From Paenibacillus pabuli (GTDB taxonomy: Bacteria > Bacillota > Bacilli > Paenibacillales > Paenibacillaceae), in assembly GCF_023101145.1 (NCBI RefSeq), contig NZ_CP073714.1, positions 5,394,001-5,458,000 on the forward strand: DNA of 64,000 nucleotides, written 5' to 3'. The number at the start of each line of letters is the position of its first letter. Position 1 is the first letter of the stretch. Shown here piece by piece: positions 8,510 through 16,946 of this stretch. A model generated the notes under the pieces. That model was not told the origin of the DNA. It searched no databases and was given only the letters and a program-made list of their open reading frames with translations. The translations under genes and the position numbers were made by a program.

Positions 8510-9520
8510 CTATCTTCCGTTTTTGGAATCACCCTGATCGTTGGAATTAGAACCTTCACCAGGTTTTCCCAATGTGTTGCGCATTTGAGTATCCGCTTCA
8601 ATGTTTTTCAGGTTCATGTAATCCATGACACCAATCTTACCACTGCGAAGTGCTTCGGACATAGCCAAAGGTACTTGAGATTCGGATTCCACCACACGTG
8701 CTCTCATTTCCACTACGCGTGCTTTCATCTCTTGCTCTTGAGCTACGGCCATTGCGCGACGTTCTTCCGCTTTCGCCTGTGCGATGCGTTTATCGGCCTC
8801 AGCTTGCTCCGTTTGCAGGAATGCACCAATGTTCTTACCTACATCCACGTCCGCGATATCAATAGACAGAATTTCAAAAGCGGTACCTGCATCCAAACCT
8901 TTGGACAATACGGTACGAGAGATCAGATCCGGATTTTCCAGGACGTCTTTATGGGAATTCGAGGAACCGTTCGTACTTACAATACCTTCACCGACACGGG
9001 CAATAATCGTTTCTTCACCAGCACCACCGACGAGGCGGTCAATATTGGCACGAACCGTAACACGCGCTCTTACTTTAACTTCGATACCATCTTTGGCAAC
9101 CGCAGAAACAATCGGCGTTTCAATAACACGCGGGTTTACACTCATTTGTACGGCTTGCAATACGTCACGACCCGCAAGATCGATCGCAGCTGCGCGTTCA
9201 AATTCGAGAGGAATGTTCGCACGTTGTGCAGCAATCAGGGCGTTGACAACCCGGTCAACGTTACCACCTGCCAGGAAGTGACTTTCCAACTGGTTAATGT
9301 TCAAACCAAGACCTGCCTTGGTTGCTTTGATTAGCGGATTAACAATCCGGCTAGGTGTTACACGTCTCAATCTCATCGCGACCAGTGTAATAATACCGAT
9401 TCGTACTCCGGATGCAATCGCTGAGATCCAGAGCATTACCGGGAAAAAGCTGAAGAATACGCTCAGAACGATAATCGCAACTACCGCAACGAGCAAAACC
9501 GTAATCAAGGTTGGTTCCAT
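8510..9520 (-). CDS. floA: flotillin-like protein FloA
   Basis: A 336-residue SPFH-domain membrane scaffold protein that organises functional membrane microdomains. Two closely spaced hydrophobic segments near the N-terminus form the membrane hairpin, the SPFH domain follows, and a long Ala/Glu-rich coiled coil (EQAEADKRIAQAKAEERR region, about 232-285) drives oligomerisation. A TTG at 9526 is also in frame, but GGAGGAG lies 8 bases before the ATG at 9520. It is directly downstream of nfeD, its usual operon partner. Confidence 0.95.
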   Translation of the reverse strand: MEPTLITVLLVAVVAIIVLSVFFSFFPVMLWISAIASGVRIGIITLVAMRLRRVTPSRIVNPLIKATKAGLGLNINQLESHFLAGGNVDRVVNALIAAQRANIPLEFERAAAIDLAGRDVLQAVQMSVNPRVIETPIVSAVAKDGIEVKVRARVTVRANIDRLVGGAGEETIIARVGEGIVSTNGSSNSHKDVLENPDLISRTVLSKGLDAGTAFEILSIDIADVDVGKNIGAFLQTEQAEADKRIAQAKAEERRAMAVAQEQEMKARVVEMRARVVESESQVPLAMSEALRSGKIGVMDYMNLKNIEADTQMRNTLGKPGEGSNSNDQGDSKNGR

Positions 9521-9682
9521 AGTCAAAACTCCTCCATTTGCCTTTTAATTTTTTCATAAAACATGATAAAACAGTGTGCAGCTTCGCTGCTGTGCATTGA
9601 TTTACACCACTCCGCTGGCAGCCTCAGCATAATGGTTATGTACATTGCCGAAGCTCTAATAAAGCCCCGGCAACAGAGCGGA

Positions 9683-11044
9683 CTACACCGGTAACGCTTG
9701 TTGAACGACGATCCGGGTACCTTCCGCTTTAATCACAATAATCGGCGTATCAATTGGAATGAAATCTCCATCCGACACCACATCAACGCGTTCTCCATTA
9801 AACATCGCTGTACCCGAAGGACGAAGTGGAGTCAGACTAATACCCTCCAGACCGATCAACTCTTTGCGTTCTGTCGCCGAAGAGTATCCACGATCAGTAG
9901 AGAGCCTATCACTTAATATGAATCGATTCCATATTCCGCGATCCTTAAACAGGATAACAACGATCGCAATGACCACCAGCGCGGCTCCAAAAGCAATACC
10001 TAAGGATACAAATGCATCACTGGTATCATAAGCCGCTCGCACAACGCCAGCGACAAGCGCAATCGATCCCACTATACCCAGAATGCCGAAACTCGGGATA
10101 AACATCTCGAGAATCATCAAAATGAGTCCAATAGTGAATAGTACCCATGTCTCCGCTCCAGCAAAACCGGCAATGTAATTTCCTGAGAAATAAAGCACAA
10201 AGCACACGATACCAACAATACCAGGCACTCCGAACCCGGGTACAATCAATTCAATAATCACACCGGCTATTCCAAGGAACAGCAACACTGTCATGACGAC
10301 AGGATTGGTAAGAAATGTGGATATGTTCTCTGCAGCTGTTCTCTGAACGGTGAACACATCATCCTGACTGTAACCAAGCCAGGCTGCAGCTTCCTCCGGC
10401 GTGTTGCTGATATGGTCCGCATAGCCCACTTTCAGCGCCTCTTCGGCCGAGAGAGCAATAATTTCACCTTTTCCCTTGGTTTTATTAATCTCAGGCATCT
10501 CTACGACCATGTTAACGTCCGCCATTCCGGCAGCAATTTTGCCGTCACGGCCACTTTTCTCAGCCGCTCCCTGCATTTTGCTCTTCCAGAATGCAACCAG
10601 CTTTGGATCATCGACATGTTTACCTGTACTGTCCACCATTGCTGCCGCACCAATCATGCTGCCTGGCGACATTACGATCTTATCCGCATTCAAAGCCAGA
10701 TAACTTCCGGCAGAGGCAGCATCCCCACGGACAAATGCAACAGTTTCAACTGGACTTTCCTTAATTAGGGTCCCCAGTTCCTCTGCCGTGTCGACACGCC
10801 CTCCCGGCGTATTGATATCCAGAACGATCAGGCCAGCATTCATCTCTTCTGCTTCCTTAAAGCCACGTTCCATAAACTTGCCAAGCCCCTGCTCGATTGG
10901 TTTATCCACCGGAATGATATATACGGCGCCACTTTTCTCAGCTGCATGTGCTGACGGTGATCCAATCCAGACAGGAAGCAGCAGCGTCAGCAGCATCATG
11001 AGCAACAACGGCCCCGTAAGCTTCTTCCGGCGCTTTCCCTTCAC
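9683..11044 (-). CDS. yqeZ: NfeD-family membrane protein with ClpP-class protease domain (YqeZ-like)
   Basis: A 453-residue long-form NfeD. It has an N-terminal signal peptide (about 1-34) and a ClpP/SppA-like serine protease domain with the nucleophile in ASAGSY and a further MSPGSMIGAA segment. About four transmembrane helices lie between 245 and 370, and a soluble OB-fold NfeD domain ends the protein. The start is a GTG preceded by AAAGGGGGGA. Long NfeD proteins partner with flotillins (floA is next) and are implicated in membrane-stress responses. A sigma-W-type promoter precedes it. Confidence 0.93.
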   Translation of the reverse strand: MKGKRRKKLTGPLLLMMLLTLLLPVWIGSPSAHAAEKSGAVYIIPVDKPIEQGLGKFMERGFKEAEEMNAGLIVLDINTPGGRVDTAEELGTLIKESPVETVAFVRGDAASAGSYLALNADKIVMSPGSMIGAAAMVDSTGKHVDDPKLVAFWKSKMQGAAEKSGRDGKIAAGMADVNMVVEMPEINKTKGKGEIIALSAEEALKVGYADHISNTPEEAAAWLGYSQDDVFTVQRTAAENISTFLTNPVVMTVLLFLGIAGVIIELIVPGFGVPGIVGIVCFVLYFSGNYIAGFAGAETWVLFTIGLILMILEMFIPSFGILGIVGSIALVAGVVRAAYDTSDAFVSLGIAFGAALVVIAIVVILFKDRGIWNRFILSDRLSTDRGYSSATERKELIGLEGISLTPLRPSGTAMFNGERVDVVSDGDFIPIDTPIIVIKAEGTRIVVQQALPV

Positions 11045-11094
11045 AATAGTCCCCCCTTTATCATTAATGCTATACTGTCCAGCTTATGGTATTT

Positions 11095-11122
11095 ATTACG
11101 TAGAATGCAACATTTCGTTTCA
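11095..11122 (-). promoter_or_regulatory. sigma-W-type ECF promoter for nfeD-floA
   Basis: On the minus strand TGAAAC is followed by exactly 16 bases and then CGTAAT, which is the sigma-W consensus of B. subtilis (TGAAAC-N16-CGTA). It ends about 50 bases before the nfeD GTG. The orthologous B. subtilis operon is a known sigma-W target. The rest of the 311-base gap (11045-11355) is AT-rich and holds only the yqeY terminator at its far end. Confidence 0.8.
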
Positions 11123-11314
11123 AAATCTTAAAATTATATTTGAATTCAGAAGCAATTGCAACATTATAAAACCATAATCATATATATTATCCATTTAAAA
11201 GCAATATTTGTGAATTATCTTAAACAAAAGTATGTCTCAGCATCATCCTTCAATTTTCTATCAGAAACCCTGATTACCGTATCAAACGATGTAAAAATTG
11301 ATGCAAAACGGAAA

Positions 11315-11344
11315 AAACACCCCCTAACAAGTCAGGAGGTGTTT
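11315..11344 (-). terminator. terminator of rpsU-yqeY
   Basis: Minus-strand AACACCTCCT pairs with AGGGGGTGTTTTTT around a short loop, ending in a T run 12 bases past the yqeY stop. Confidence 0.85.
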
Positions 11345-11355
11345 ATTGATTTGCT

Positions 11356-11799
11356 TTATTGCAGAAATTGTTGAACTGCTTGATTTACCAGTTTGCCGTC
11401 CGCTTTGCCTTTGACTTTCGGCATAAGGGCAGACATGACTTTCCCCATCTCGGCTTTCGAAGAAGCACCGGTTTCCTGGATGGTCTGCTGTACAATAACT
11501 TTAATTTCTTCTTCGGTAAGCTGTGCGGGAAGGTACTGACTGAGTATTTCAATTTCCGCTTTTGCATTTGCCGCGAGGTCATCACGGCCCGCTTTGTCAA
11601 ATTCTTGGAGGGCATCTTTGCGCTGTTTGATTTCACGACTCAGAATATCAAGCACTTCGTTATCATCCAAATCTCTTTTCAAATCTATTTCAAGATTCTT
11701 GATCGTCGAACGAATCAACCGAATGTTGGAGAGCTTGAACTTGTCCTTGCTCTTCATCGCTTGCTTCATATCTTCGTTCAATCGTTCGCTAAGATTCAT
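11356..11799 (-). CDS. yqeY: GatB/YqeY-domain protein
   Basis: A 147-residue all-helical protein. The C-terminal two thirds are homologous to the tail domain of the amidotransferase subunit GatB, which contacts tRNA, but the free-standing YqeY family has no proven function. The KxxxRLIRSxIKNxEIDLKR opening and the C-terminal SKAEMGKVMSALMPKVKGKA segment are typical. AGGAGG precedes the ATG. It follows rpsU by 15 bases, a pairing widely conserved in Firmicutes. Confidence 0.94.
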   Translation of the reverse strand: MNLSERLNEDMKQAMKSKDKFKLSNIRLIRSTIKNLEIDLKRDLDDNEVLDILSREIKQRKDALQEFDKAGRDDLAANAKAEIEILSQYLPAQLTEEEIKVIVQQTIQETGASSKAEMGKVMSALMPKVKGKADGKLVNQAVQQFLQ

Positions 11800-11814
11800 G
11801 TAGTTAAAATCCTC

Positions 11815-11988
11815 CTAAAACTTTCTCTTACGAGCAGCCTCGGACTTTTTCTTGCGCTTTACGCTTGGCTTCTCATAATGCTTACGTTTCTTCACCTCAG
11901 CCAATACGCCATCTTTTGCGATGGAACGTTTAAAGCGACGAAGTGCAGCATCAATAGTCTCGTTTTTGCGAACTTTAGTTTCAGACAC
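11815..11988 (-). CDS. rpsU: 30S ribosomal protein S21
   Basis: A 57-residue basic protein ending VKRKKKSEAARKRKF, the conserved S21 tail. The open frame runs 18 codons upstream, but family length and the GGAGGGAGGG ribosome site both point to the GTG at 11988. S21 helps base pairing of the mRNA ribosome-binding site with 16S rRNA. It is the first gene of a short operon with yqeY and has a near-perfect sigma-A promoter. Confidence 0.96.
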   Translation of the reverse strand: MSETKVRKNETIDAALRRFKRSIAKDGVLAEVKKRKHYEKPSVKRKKKSEAARKRKF

Positions 11989-12047
11989 CAGTTTTCCCTC
12001 CCTCCGACCAGACCGTCCAAGAGCAATAACACGGTTCATCACCTTTC

Positions 12048-12077
12048 ATTATAGGCGAAAGGTAATAAAGGTGTCAA
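12048..12077 (-). promoter_or_regulatory. sigma-A promoter of rpsU-yqeY
   Basis: Minus-strand TTGACA, 18 bases, TATAAT: both hexamers match consensus. The -10 lies about 60 bases before the rpsU GTG. This fits a highly expressed ribosomal gene. Confidence 0.88.
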
Positions 12078-12173
12078 CCTTAACGTAATGATCATTTATT
12101 TTATGTGAACTTCAGCTCCATATTCATGCCTTTTATGCATGGATCAGCCCTGATCTAGTGTAACTTGGATCGT

Positions 12174-12533
12174 TTATTTGTGTGAGTCTGACAAACTTGT
12201 CAACACGCCAAGTCGGGTCCCACCAAGCAAATGATAATGCAAATGATGGACCGTTTGTTCTCCATCTTTGCCACAGTTATTAATCAGTCGATACCCTGTT
12301 TCTTCCACTCCAAGACGCTTGGCCGCTTCCTGCGCAGCCAAATGAATCTCACCGATCAACGGTAAGTCTTCTGTCGTTACTTCATTCATGGAAGCAATAT
12401 GTTTCTTGGGAATAACGAGCACATGGGTCGGTGCAGCGGGCTGGATGTCATGAAAGACGATGACATGGTCGTTCTCCAGTACCTTATTGGAGGGAATGCT
12501 GCCCTCAACAATTTTGCAAAATAAGCAATCCAT
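12174..12533 (-). CDS. HIT-family nucleotide hydrolase
   Basis: A 119-residue histidine-triad protein. The catalytic motif HLHYHLLGG (H-x-H-x-H) is near residues 98-106, and the N-terminal CLFCKIVEG supplies the CxxC seen in many bacterial members. These enzymes hydrolyse purine nucleoside phosphoramidates (Hint/YcfF type); the physiological substrate is unknown. Upstream of the rpsU promoter and separated from it by about 100 bases, it is probably a single-gene unit. The B. subtilis counterpart is likely Hit (YhaE), but the exact name is not certain. Confidence 0.92.
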   Translation of the reverse strand: MDCLFCKIVEGSIPSNKVLENDHVIVFHDIQPAAPTHVLVIPKKHIASMNEVTTEDLPLIGEIHLAAQEAAKRLGVEETGYRLINNCGKDGEQTVHHLHYHLLGGTRLGVLTSLSDSHK

Positions 12534-12639
12534 TGTTCATACCCTCCTTTGAATTAAAAATTATGTATACCCTACTATCATACCGGAACTGAAAACTCAC
12601 GTCCAATTCAACCTGTTCAATTCAAAAATAAAAGTAAAA

Positions 12640-12698
12640 AAACCTCTCACATCTCAGTGTACTGCAAAGTGTGCACCCAAGATGTGAAAGGTTGATTT
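12640..12698 (-). terminator. terminator after the 12.7 kb small gene
   Basis: Minus-strand CCTTTCACATCTT pairs with AGATGTGAGAGG across a loop of about 25 bases and is followed by TTTTTTT. It lies 34 bases past the stop of the small gene. Confidence 0.75.
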
Positions 12699-12731
12699 TC
12701 TTTGGTAACAGTTACTGTTTTCACTGTTCTA

Positions 12732-13070
12732 TTAATAATAAGGTAATAACGTTAAGGCCGTAAGGCCAATTAGAGGAAGGACCAGCCTGTTGAACCGTCT
12801 GCGACCGTAACCAAAATAAGGGAAAGGATAACCGAAGCCAGGAAAGAACGCCCGCTCATGCGCAGGATAAGTAACTGGCATCATATTGGGACCCCAGTTT
12901 GCTTGATTAACCATGGGTTCATTCCCCACAGGAACAGCCAAATAAATCATATCATCATCCACATGTTCCACAATACCATCATATTGGAACCCGTCATGCA
13001 TCTGTATACATACGTAGCGATGCATATGTTCCTTACACAGTTTCTTCGCTTCTACCTTTTCCACCTTCAA
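12732..13070 (-). CDS. unrecognised small protein with Sm-like N-terminus and aromatic tail
   Basis: A protein of about 110 residues, not assigned. The first half (HRYVCIQMHDG...YDGIVEHVDDDMIYLAVP) has the alternating beta pattern of an Sm/LSm-like or spore-coat YtzL-type fold. The second half is rich in Pro, Phe, Tyr and Gly (FFPGFGYPFPYFGYGRRR), and a short hydrophobic end closes it. Similar Gly/Tyr-rich proteins occur among spore-coat components, but nothing here proves that role. The start may be TTG at 13070 or GTG at 13064; GGGAGG lies close upstream of both. It has its own terminator. Confidence 0.65.
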   Translation of the reverse strand: MKVEKVEAKKLCKEHMHRYVCIQMHDGFQYDGIVEHVDDDMIYLAVPVGNEPMVNQANWGPNMMPVTYPAHERAFFPGFGYPFPYFGYGRRRFNRLVLPLIGLTALTLLPYY

Positions 13071-13216
13071 TCGCCTCCCGGAACTTTTCTTCTCTTCATC
13101 ACCCTTTCATGGTATTCAGATCTGGGCGAAATGACACTGTGAATGGCAAGAGTTTCAAGATAAAGTACCTACCGAGTGATATCAGTATAGAAGTGAAATA
13201 AATAAAATAAAAAAAG

Positions 13217-13305
13217 AAGTACCCCGTTGCAGCTCCATGTGGAAGAGTGCTGGTCGCGGACGTCTATCCAGGAAGATTCCTGATCAGACGTCCGCCGGGG
13301 TACTT
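13217..13305 (-). terminator. long branched hairpin, terminator of the addBA-sbcDC operon
   Basis: Inner arms GCGGACGTCT (13256) and AGACGTCCGC (13286) enclose a second dyad CAGGAA/TTCCTG. Outer arms AAGTACCCCG (13217) and CGGGGTACTT (13296) are also complementary, with about 29 unpaired bases on one side. On the minus strand it ends in TACTTCTTTTTTTATTTT, fitting transcription termination. The rest of the gap 13071-13526 shows no gene or other clear site. Confidence 0.75.
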
Positions 13306-13526
13306 AACATAAAGTTTGTCGGCTTAACTGTAGTATAACAACAGGATGAACCTGTATCTGTGAGCTATCTCACTCAACTGACTCAGCGGGCATTTAAATG
13401 AGATTCAATCGAACAACCTCAATTAACTCGCAGTTTTCCCCATAAAATCCTCATATGGCTGGTTCCGGTTCCTAGGGGAATCTTGATTCGCACTCATTCT
13501 ATCGTATGTGTTCTGTGTTCAAGTCC

Positions 13527-16500
13527 CTATAATGTTTCCAATACTACGCGGGAGCCAGCTCCGACTTCACCTGCTGGAATCACCACAAGTTTGCGTGGTA
13601 AGCGTGCCCGCAGCTCCGGAACGTGGCTGATAATACCAACGGCAAGACGATCATCATGCAGTTTCTCTAAGGATGTAATGACGGTATCCAGCAGTTCAGG
13701 GTCCAATGTGCCAAACCCCTCATCCAGGAAAAAGAATTGCAGCGGGTACTGGCCGCGCAGCTGAATTTGGGCAGATAGAGCCAGAGCGAGTGACAACGAG
13801 GTCAGGAACGTCTCTCCACCAGACAAGGTGGACACCGGACGTTTAACCCCGCCGTTTGCATCGTCACAGATAACAAAGCCGCCGCCCGAATCCACTTCAA
13901 GTGAATAACGTTGTTTGGTCAGGAAGCGCAGGCGCTGTGAAGCAGCCTGACTAACCTGCATCAGCTGTTCTTCTGCAATATACTCGACGAATGCGTTACC
14001 TCTGAAAGCTGCCTGCAGTTTGCTAAGCATTTCACCCTGTCGGCTCACTTCCACCCGTTTGTTCTCCAGCTCGGTCCAGCGGACATGCCGCTGCTGCAAA
14101 TCCTCCAAATCCCGTTCTGCCCGCGCCTTGGCTCTAAGAGCCGCTTCATCCTCTGCACGAGACAACTGCAGCCGTTCTGTGCATGCCAACCATTGTTCTT
14201 CAGATACAACTGCTCCGCCCAGTTTTTGTTCCAGCTCACGCAGTTGAGAAACAAGTTCACGATCACGCTCCCGATGGTCCTGAATTTCTGCGGCAAGCCG
14301 CTCCGCTTCTTGGGAAGGGATGGCTGCCTCCACAACAGCATTCTCCGATTCAAATGGCGATTGATCCAGCAATTGCTTCCAGCGTTCCTGTGCCTGCTGC
14401 AGATGCTCTGCTGCCGAGGCTGCGGCTTGATGTGCCATGACATCCTTCTTGGCTGATTCCTGCTTTAACGCATCCGCTTCCTTGAAACGCTGTACTGAAT
14501 CAGCAGCAACCTTCCGCAGCCCATCCAGCCGAGTCTGGGCCGCAGCAATCAAATCCTCGACACGTTGCTCGCCAACCCATTGGTACAGACGTTCTTCCTT
14601 CTCAGCAAGCTGTTTGCTGTTTCCTTGCCATTCCGTCTGCCATTGAATCAGCTGTTTGTCCAATTCAACCAACTTCTGCTGGAGGGACTGCACCAGCTGT
14701 TCCTTTTCTTCAAGGAACGTCACGCTCTTATTTAACCGTTCCTTGATGTCCTCTGCGCGCGCGTCGCGCTCCTGCATCGCCTGGTGAAGGGCCATGGCCT
14801 GCTCCTGAGCGATGCCTGGCAGTTCCGCGGCCCAGCGGCCGTGCAATGCGGATGCGGCGGCCTCACTCTCGGCCAGTCTTCGCTCCGCCTGGGCGAGCCC
14901 GGCTTGGCCGGCCTCCTGTGCAGCAGCCGCTTCCATGCGGCGCTGCTGCGCGCCCACAGCCGCCTGCTGCAACGCAGCGGCTTCTGCTTGCAGCGGCGCT
15001 GCGGCAGCGGCCAGCGCCTGCGCGGCTTCGCGCAGTGCGGCGGCACGCTCCGCCCAGTCCGCCGGGGAGCGCCCGTGTGCGGGCGACCCGGCGGACTCGG
15101 GCTCCGCAGCTGCAGGCGCGGCCTCGGCAGCGGCCGGGGCTTCGCCGGCCGCAGCGCCAAGCTGCGTCAGCAGGCTGCGACGTTCGTGCAGCTGCTGGCG
15201 CAGCCCAAAGCGCAGCTCCTGCAGCTCCGCGTGCAGGCTGCGCAGCAGTTCCAGGTCCGCATCGCCTGCGAGCGGACTTTCTCCCGGCGGCGCAGCCGGG
15301 AGCGGGTGGTGTGCGGAGCCGCACACCGGGCATGGCTCGCCGTCGCGCAGCTCGGCGCGCAAGGCGGAGGAGAGCCGGTGCATCTCCTGCTCACGCATGG
15401 ATCCGCGCAACTGCTCCTCCGCCCCGGCCAGCAGGCTCTGTTCGCGGCCAATGTCCTGCTCACAGGCAAGCAAGGCCTCAAGACCCGTTGCCGCCTGTTC
15501 GATCAACTGCTGACGCTGTTCACTTAGACGGCTCTCTTCTTGGGCAGCCAGCTTCAGCCTGTCTGCCCCCTGTTCTGCCGACTGCTTATAGGCTTCCATT
15601 TCAGCCTTGTTCTGGCGCAATTGCTCCACCGCAGTATCCAGACGATGCTTCAATTCCAGTGCAGCCTGCAGCTGTCTGCGTTCTTCGGACCTCACTTCAT
15701 TTGGCTTGAGGCTTTCCTGTAATTCTTCCCGCCGTTTACGTCCACGCAGTTGTAGTTCTTTTTCCTTCTCCAGCTGTTGTCCGATGACACCCTGTTCAGC
15801 CTGCCCTTTGTCCAAAAGCTGCTTAAGACGAGTACGCTCCTCCCGGAGCCCGTCCCGTTCCCGCTGCAGCTCCTTGGCTTGTTCCAGCTGTTCCAGTCGG
15901 AGCAGGAGCTTGGGTTCTTCCTCAGTCATCTGGACACGTGCCATCTCGGCTTTCTCGGCTTCTAATGCAGACAGACGTTCGTGTTCCACAGCTTGCTGGT
16001 GAGCAATCCCGGCTGCATCCTCACGTAACTTCTGCTGTGCTGCTGCGTCACGCATCGTCTGCAATGAAGGAAGAATCGCATCAGCCGCCCCGGCCAGTTT
16101 CAACCGTTGTTCCCCAGCATCAATCTGTGGTGCACGTGCTTTCAGCTTCTCGTGTTCCTCCATACGGGCCTGACGTTCTTGGCTTAACTCACGTACTTTT
16201 CCGAGCTGTTCGGCTTCCTTCATCGCTTCATCAAGCATTTTGCGTGACAATTCAGACTGTTTCACAGCAGCTTGAAGAAGAAGCTCCGTTTCCGCCAAAG
16301 TCTCTTTGCTGGCATTGCCAAGCCCCTGCTGCTCCGCGGCCAGTGACTGATGGACCATATCATTGTCCTTCACCCGCCGACTGAGCTTTATGGCAAGCTG
16401 ATCTCCATACTTCTCCAAATGGAACAAGCGTTGCAGCATCTGGCGTCGTTCACTGCCTTTCAGCGACAGAAACTCAGCGAATTTACCTTGTGGAAGCACA

Positions 16501-16946
16501 ACGGCTCGCGTAAAATCATCCATTTTCAACCCAATGACATCTTCAACACATCGGTTCACGTCTGCCAGTTTATCAGCCAGCACCTGTTCCTCTCCGTTAA
16601 CGGTCTCAATGAATTTGCTGATGGTATTGCTCACCGATACCTCATTGTTTCGTTTGAAGCGTCGTTCCACCCGAAATCTTCTTGTGCCTTCTGCCGAAAC
16701 AAGTTCAAATGTAAAAGCAACGGACAACGAATCCTCAGCATGGTTCATGATTCCCTGCGTACCATTAACCGCACGTTCCACTTTTCCGTACATGGCCAGC
16801 GTAATCGCGTCGAGCAAAGAAGACTTTCCACTGCCTGTAGGACCAAAAATGCCGAACAGTCCCGTTTCCGTCAATACAGTAAAATCAATCTCCTGAGTCT
16901 CCCGATAACTTTGCAGACCTGCGACTTTCAATAAAATCGGCTTCAA
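13527..16946 (-). CDS. sbcC: SbcC, SMC-like ATPase subunit of the SbcCD nuclease
   Basis: A 1139-residue protein of the Rad50 family. Walker A GPTGSGKS is at 35-42, long coiled coils follow, the zinc hook CPVC is near 539-542, then a second coiled coil, the ABC signature LSGGE near 1041 and Walker B FFLDEGFG near 1073. SbcCD opens hairpins and trims blocked double-strand ends. The segment just after the hook is an Ala-rich coiled coil (about residues 560-720) encoded by exceptionally GC-rich DNA. The ATG overlaps the sbcD stop. Confidence 0.96.
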   Translation of the reverse strand: MKPILLKVAGLQSYRETQEIDFTVLTETGLFGIFGPTGSGKSSLLDAITLAMYGKVERAVNGTQGIMNHAEDSLSVAFTFELVSAEGTRRFRVERRFKRNNEVSVSNTISKFIETVNGEEQVLADKLADVNRCVEDVIGLKMDDFTRAVVLPQGKFAEFLSLKGSERRQMLQRLFHLEKYGDQLAIKLSRRVKDNDMVHQSLAAEQQGLGNASKETLAETELLLQAAVKQSELSRKMLDEAMKEAEQLGKVRELSQERQARMEEHEKLKARAPQIDAGEQRLKLAGAADAILPSLQTMRDAAAQQKLREDAAGIAHQQAVEHERLSALEAEKAEMARVQMTEEEPKLLLRLEQLEQAKELQRERDGLREERTRLKQLLDKGQAEQGVIGQQLEKEKELQLRGRKRREELQESLKPNEVRSEERRQLQAALELKHRLDTAVEQLRQNKAEMEAYKQSAEQGADRLKLAAQEESRLSEQRQQLIEQAATGLEALLACEQDIGREQSLLAGAEEQLRGSMREQEMHRLSSALRAELRDGEPCPVCGSAHHPLPAAPPGESPLAGDADLELLRSLHAELQELRFGLRQQLHERRSLLTQLGAAAGEAPAAAEAAPAAAEPESAGSPAHGRSPADWAERAAALREAAQALAAAAAPLQAEAAALQQAAVGAQQRRMEAAAAQEAGQAGLAQAERRLAESEAAASALHGRWAAELPGIAQEQAMALHQAMQERDARAEDIKERLNKSVTFLEEKEQLVQSLQQKLVELDKQLIQWQTEWQGNSKQLAEKEERLYQWVGEQRVEDLIAAAQTRLDGLRKVAADSVQRFKEADALKQESAKKDVMAHQAAASAAEHLQQAQERWKQLLDQSPFESENAVVEAAIPSQEAERLAAEIQDHRERDRELVSQLRELEQKLGGAVVSEEQWLACTERLQLSRAEDEAALRAKARAERDLEDLQQRHVRWTELENKRVEVSRQGEMLSKLQAAFRGNAFVEYIAEEQLMQVSQAASQRLRFLTKQRYSLEVDSGGGFVICDDANGGVKRPVSTLSGGETFLTSLSLALALSAQIQLRGQYPLQFFFLDEGFGTLDPELLDTVITSLEKLHDDRLAVGIISHVPELRARLPRKLVVIPAGEVGAGSRVVLETL

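Noticed and set aside
8282..9334. A 350-codon plus-strand frame opposite floA and its neighbour
   Set aside because: It spans two well-supported minus-strand genes, has no ribosome site and shows no domain.
9588..9625. Short match to the repeat left end (GTGCATTGATTTACAC) between floA and nfeD
   Set aside because: Only about 35 bases resemble copies A and C and no hairpin core follows; too weak to list as a copy.
14784..15709. Long plus-strand and minus-strand frames (up to 287 codons) inside sbcC
   Set aside because: The GC-rich DNA is poor in stop codons in every frame; the residues are Arg/Ala/Pro-rich with no motif, and sbcC itself is intact.
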